Assembly: GCA_965662745.1 (NCBI GenBank)
Contig: CBFIJK010000102.1
Coordinates: 1-6,047, forward strand
Length of the DNA stretch: 6,047 nucleotides
From: Anianibacter sp965662745
Lineage (GTDB): Bacteria; Pseudomonadota; Alphaproteobacteria; Rhodobacterales; Rhodobacteraceae
Reading direction: 5' to 3'
Part shown: positions 5,129 through 6,047 of the stretch, in pieces
Layout of the letters: every line of letters begins with the position of its first letter
Position numbering within the stretch: the first letter of the stretch is position 1
Translations under genes and position numbers: made by a program
The notes under the pieces: generated by a model
Database searches by the model: none
Told to the model about the DNA's origin: nothing
The model's input: only the letters and a program-made list of their open reading frames with translations

Positions 5129-6047
5129 ATGACCAAAGCCTTCGGCGCAATCGAGTGGCCTCTCGCCGTCATGGTGCTCTTGCTGGTCTTTGTGGCCTTG
5201 GCGCTCTGGGCCGCCAACCTGAGGACGGCCAAGAACAGACAGCCCGATGCCATCGACCGGTTCGCCGACCGCTTCGGCGCGGCGAATTGGCCGAGGCCGG
5301 TCAAATTGGTGATTGGCGCGCTCTGGGCCGGGATCGTCACGATCCTTCTTTGCGGGGCGCTGTTCCTGTTCTTCCGCATCCTGATCGGGCCGCCCGTTGG
5401 CGCAGACGACGCAGCAGCCCAGATCGGCGCGACGATCTTCAGCTTCACCGCAACCATCGCCGCCCTCGGCGCGGCGGTAGCGTTTCCGTTTACGCTGACA
5501 CGGTTGCACTACACGCGGCGGCAGGTGCTGACGGCAGAGGAATCCCTGTTCAACGAAAAGATCAACGCCGCCGCGACCGACCTTGCCGCGCGGCGGCAGG
5601 TGACGCGGGTGATCGGCGAAGGCGACGAACAGAAAATCCTCACCGAGTTGGAAGATGATATAGTCACCCGCGCTGCCGCTATCGACCGGCTGGAGGGGCT
5701 GGTCGAGGAAAACCACGCGGCGGGCGACCGGGTGGCGCGGATGCTGTCGATCTACGTCCGGGAGTTGTCGCGCCAGCCGGGGCTTCAGGCGAAGACTCAC
5801 CCAAGGCAGGAGTGGCGCCAGCGGGTCGATCAGGGCGAAGATGCGGATACTGTCGCCGCAGAACTCTTCGTCGATCCGTCGGACAACACGAGCGAATATT
5901 TAATTGAATGGGCACACGGATTGGAAGCGATCCGGTCCGACATGGAAAAAGCGGTGCAGACGCTCGGCCGTCTTCAATCCATTACAGACGCAACGTTGCC
6001 GATCGACTTGCGCCGGGCTAACCTTCAGGGGTTCGACCTGAACGGAT
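5129..6047 (+). CDS. Membrane-anchored pentapeptide-repeat protein, N-terminal part (cut by window edge)
   Basis: The frame is open from an ATG at 5129 to the right edge (306 codons so far). The start is supported by GGAG (5118-5121) 7 bases upstream and a promoter at 5072-5100. Three hydrophobic segments are visible: about 9-29 (PLAVMVLLLVFVALALW), 59-87 (rich in L, I, F) and 99-122 (GATIFSFTATIAALGAAVAF). A charged, probably helical and cytoplasmic region follows, with TRRQVLTAEESLFNEKINAA (129-148) and RAAAIDRLEGL...RMLSIYVREL (181-213). These two blocks resemble the pre-repeat region of bacterial pentapeptide-repeat proteins of the 'RIGAIYALERIA...VLSAYVRE' kind, as I remember them. The last residues, IDLRR ANLQG FDLNG (292-306), are three consecutive units in the A(D/N)LXX register, so a right-handed beta-helix probably begins here. 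No enzymatic motif is seen and the function is unknown. It is transcribed away from yajC and need not be related to the Sec/Ccm genes. Confidence 0.8.
   Translation, partial: MTKAFGAIEWPLAVMVLLLVFVALALWAANLRTAKNRQPDAIDRFADRFGAANWPRPVKLVIGALWAGIVTILLCGALFLFFRILIGPPVGADDAAAQIGATIFSFTATIAALGAAVAFPFTLTRLHYTRRQVLTAEESLFNEKINAAATDLAARRQVTRVIGEGDEQKILTELEDDIVTRAAAIDRLEGLVEENHAAGDRVARMLSIYVRELSRQPGLQAKTHPRQEWRQRVDQGEDADTVAAELFVDPSDNTSEYLIEWAHGLEAIRSDMEKAVQTLGRLQSITDATLPIDLRRANLQGFDLNG

Noticed and set aside
5101..5658. Plus-strand frame starting with GTG at 5101, overlapping the pentapeptide-repeat gene in another phase
   Set aside because: It stops inside the longer uninterrupted frame, is Arg/Gly-rich without membrane segments or motifs, and its start falls at the predicted promoter's -10.
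4982..5800. Minus-strand open frame opposite the pentapeptide-repeat gene
   Set aside because: The product is low-complexity and charged. The plus-strand frame has a promoter, a Shine-Dalgarno sequence, membrane segments and pentapeptide repeats, so this is its shadow.

Overview
The window is high-GC DNA (strong G/C preference at third codon positions) whose gene content and protein sequences point to an alphaproteobacterium, most likely a Rhodobacteraceae/Roseobacter-type member. This rests on the order yajC-secD-secF, an Mth938-like gene, then ccmA-ccmB, and on the style of the YajC N-terminus. No RNA gene, insertion sequence, CRISPR array or phage remnant was seen.

Bases 1-4925 hold one compact cluster on the minus strand, in transcription order: yajC (4602-4925), secD (2913-4574), secF (1938-2909), a TSUP/TauE-SafE-type membrane permease (1190-1945), a 117-residue Mth938-like (NDUFAF3-related) protein (818-1171), ccmA (158-775) and the start of ccmB (161 to the left edge). 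Gaps are 27, 3, -8, 18, 42 and -4 bp. This looks like a single operon with translational coupling at several junctions. YajC-SecD-SecF form the accessory complex of the SecYEG translocon. CcmA-CcmB are the ABC module of the System I cytochrome c maturation machinery, which needs Sec-exported apocytochromes. The Mth938-like protein belongs to a family linked in mitochondria to complex I assembly. The shared theme is building the energy-transducing envelope. The TSUP permease between secF and the Mth938-like gene is the least expected member.

Bases 4926-5128 are a divergent intergenic region. A good sigma70-type promoter (TTGGCA, 17 bp, GATAGT) and a Shine-Dalgarno sequence face right. No equally good promoter could be picked for the leftward operon.

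From 5129 to the right edge runs one open plus-strand gene, cut by the window end. It encodes a protein with three N-terminal hydrophobic segments, a charged helical middle, and the first pentapeptide repeats at the point where the sequence stops. Its function is unknown and it is the least understood gene here. Apart from it and the TSUP placement, the window is ordinary conserved housekeeping DNA. I found no clear evidence of a new multi-gene system.
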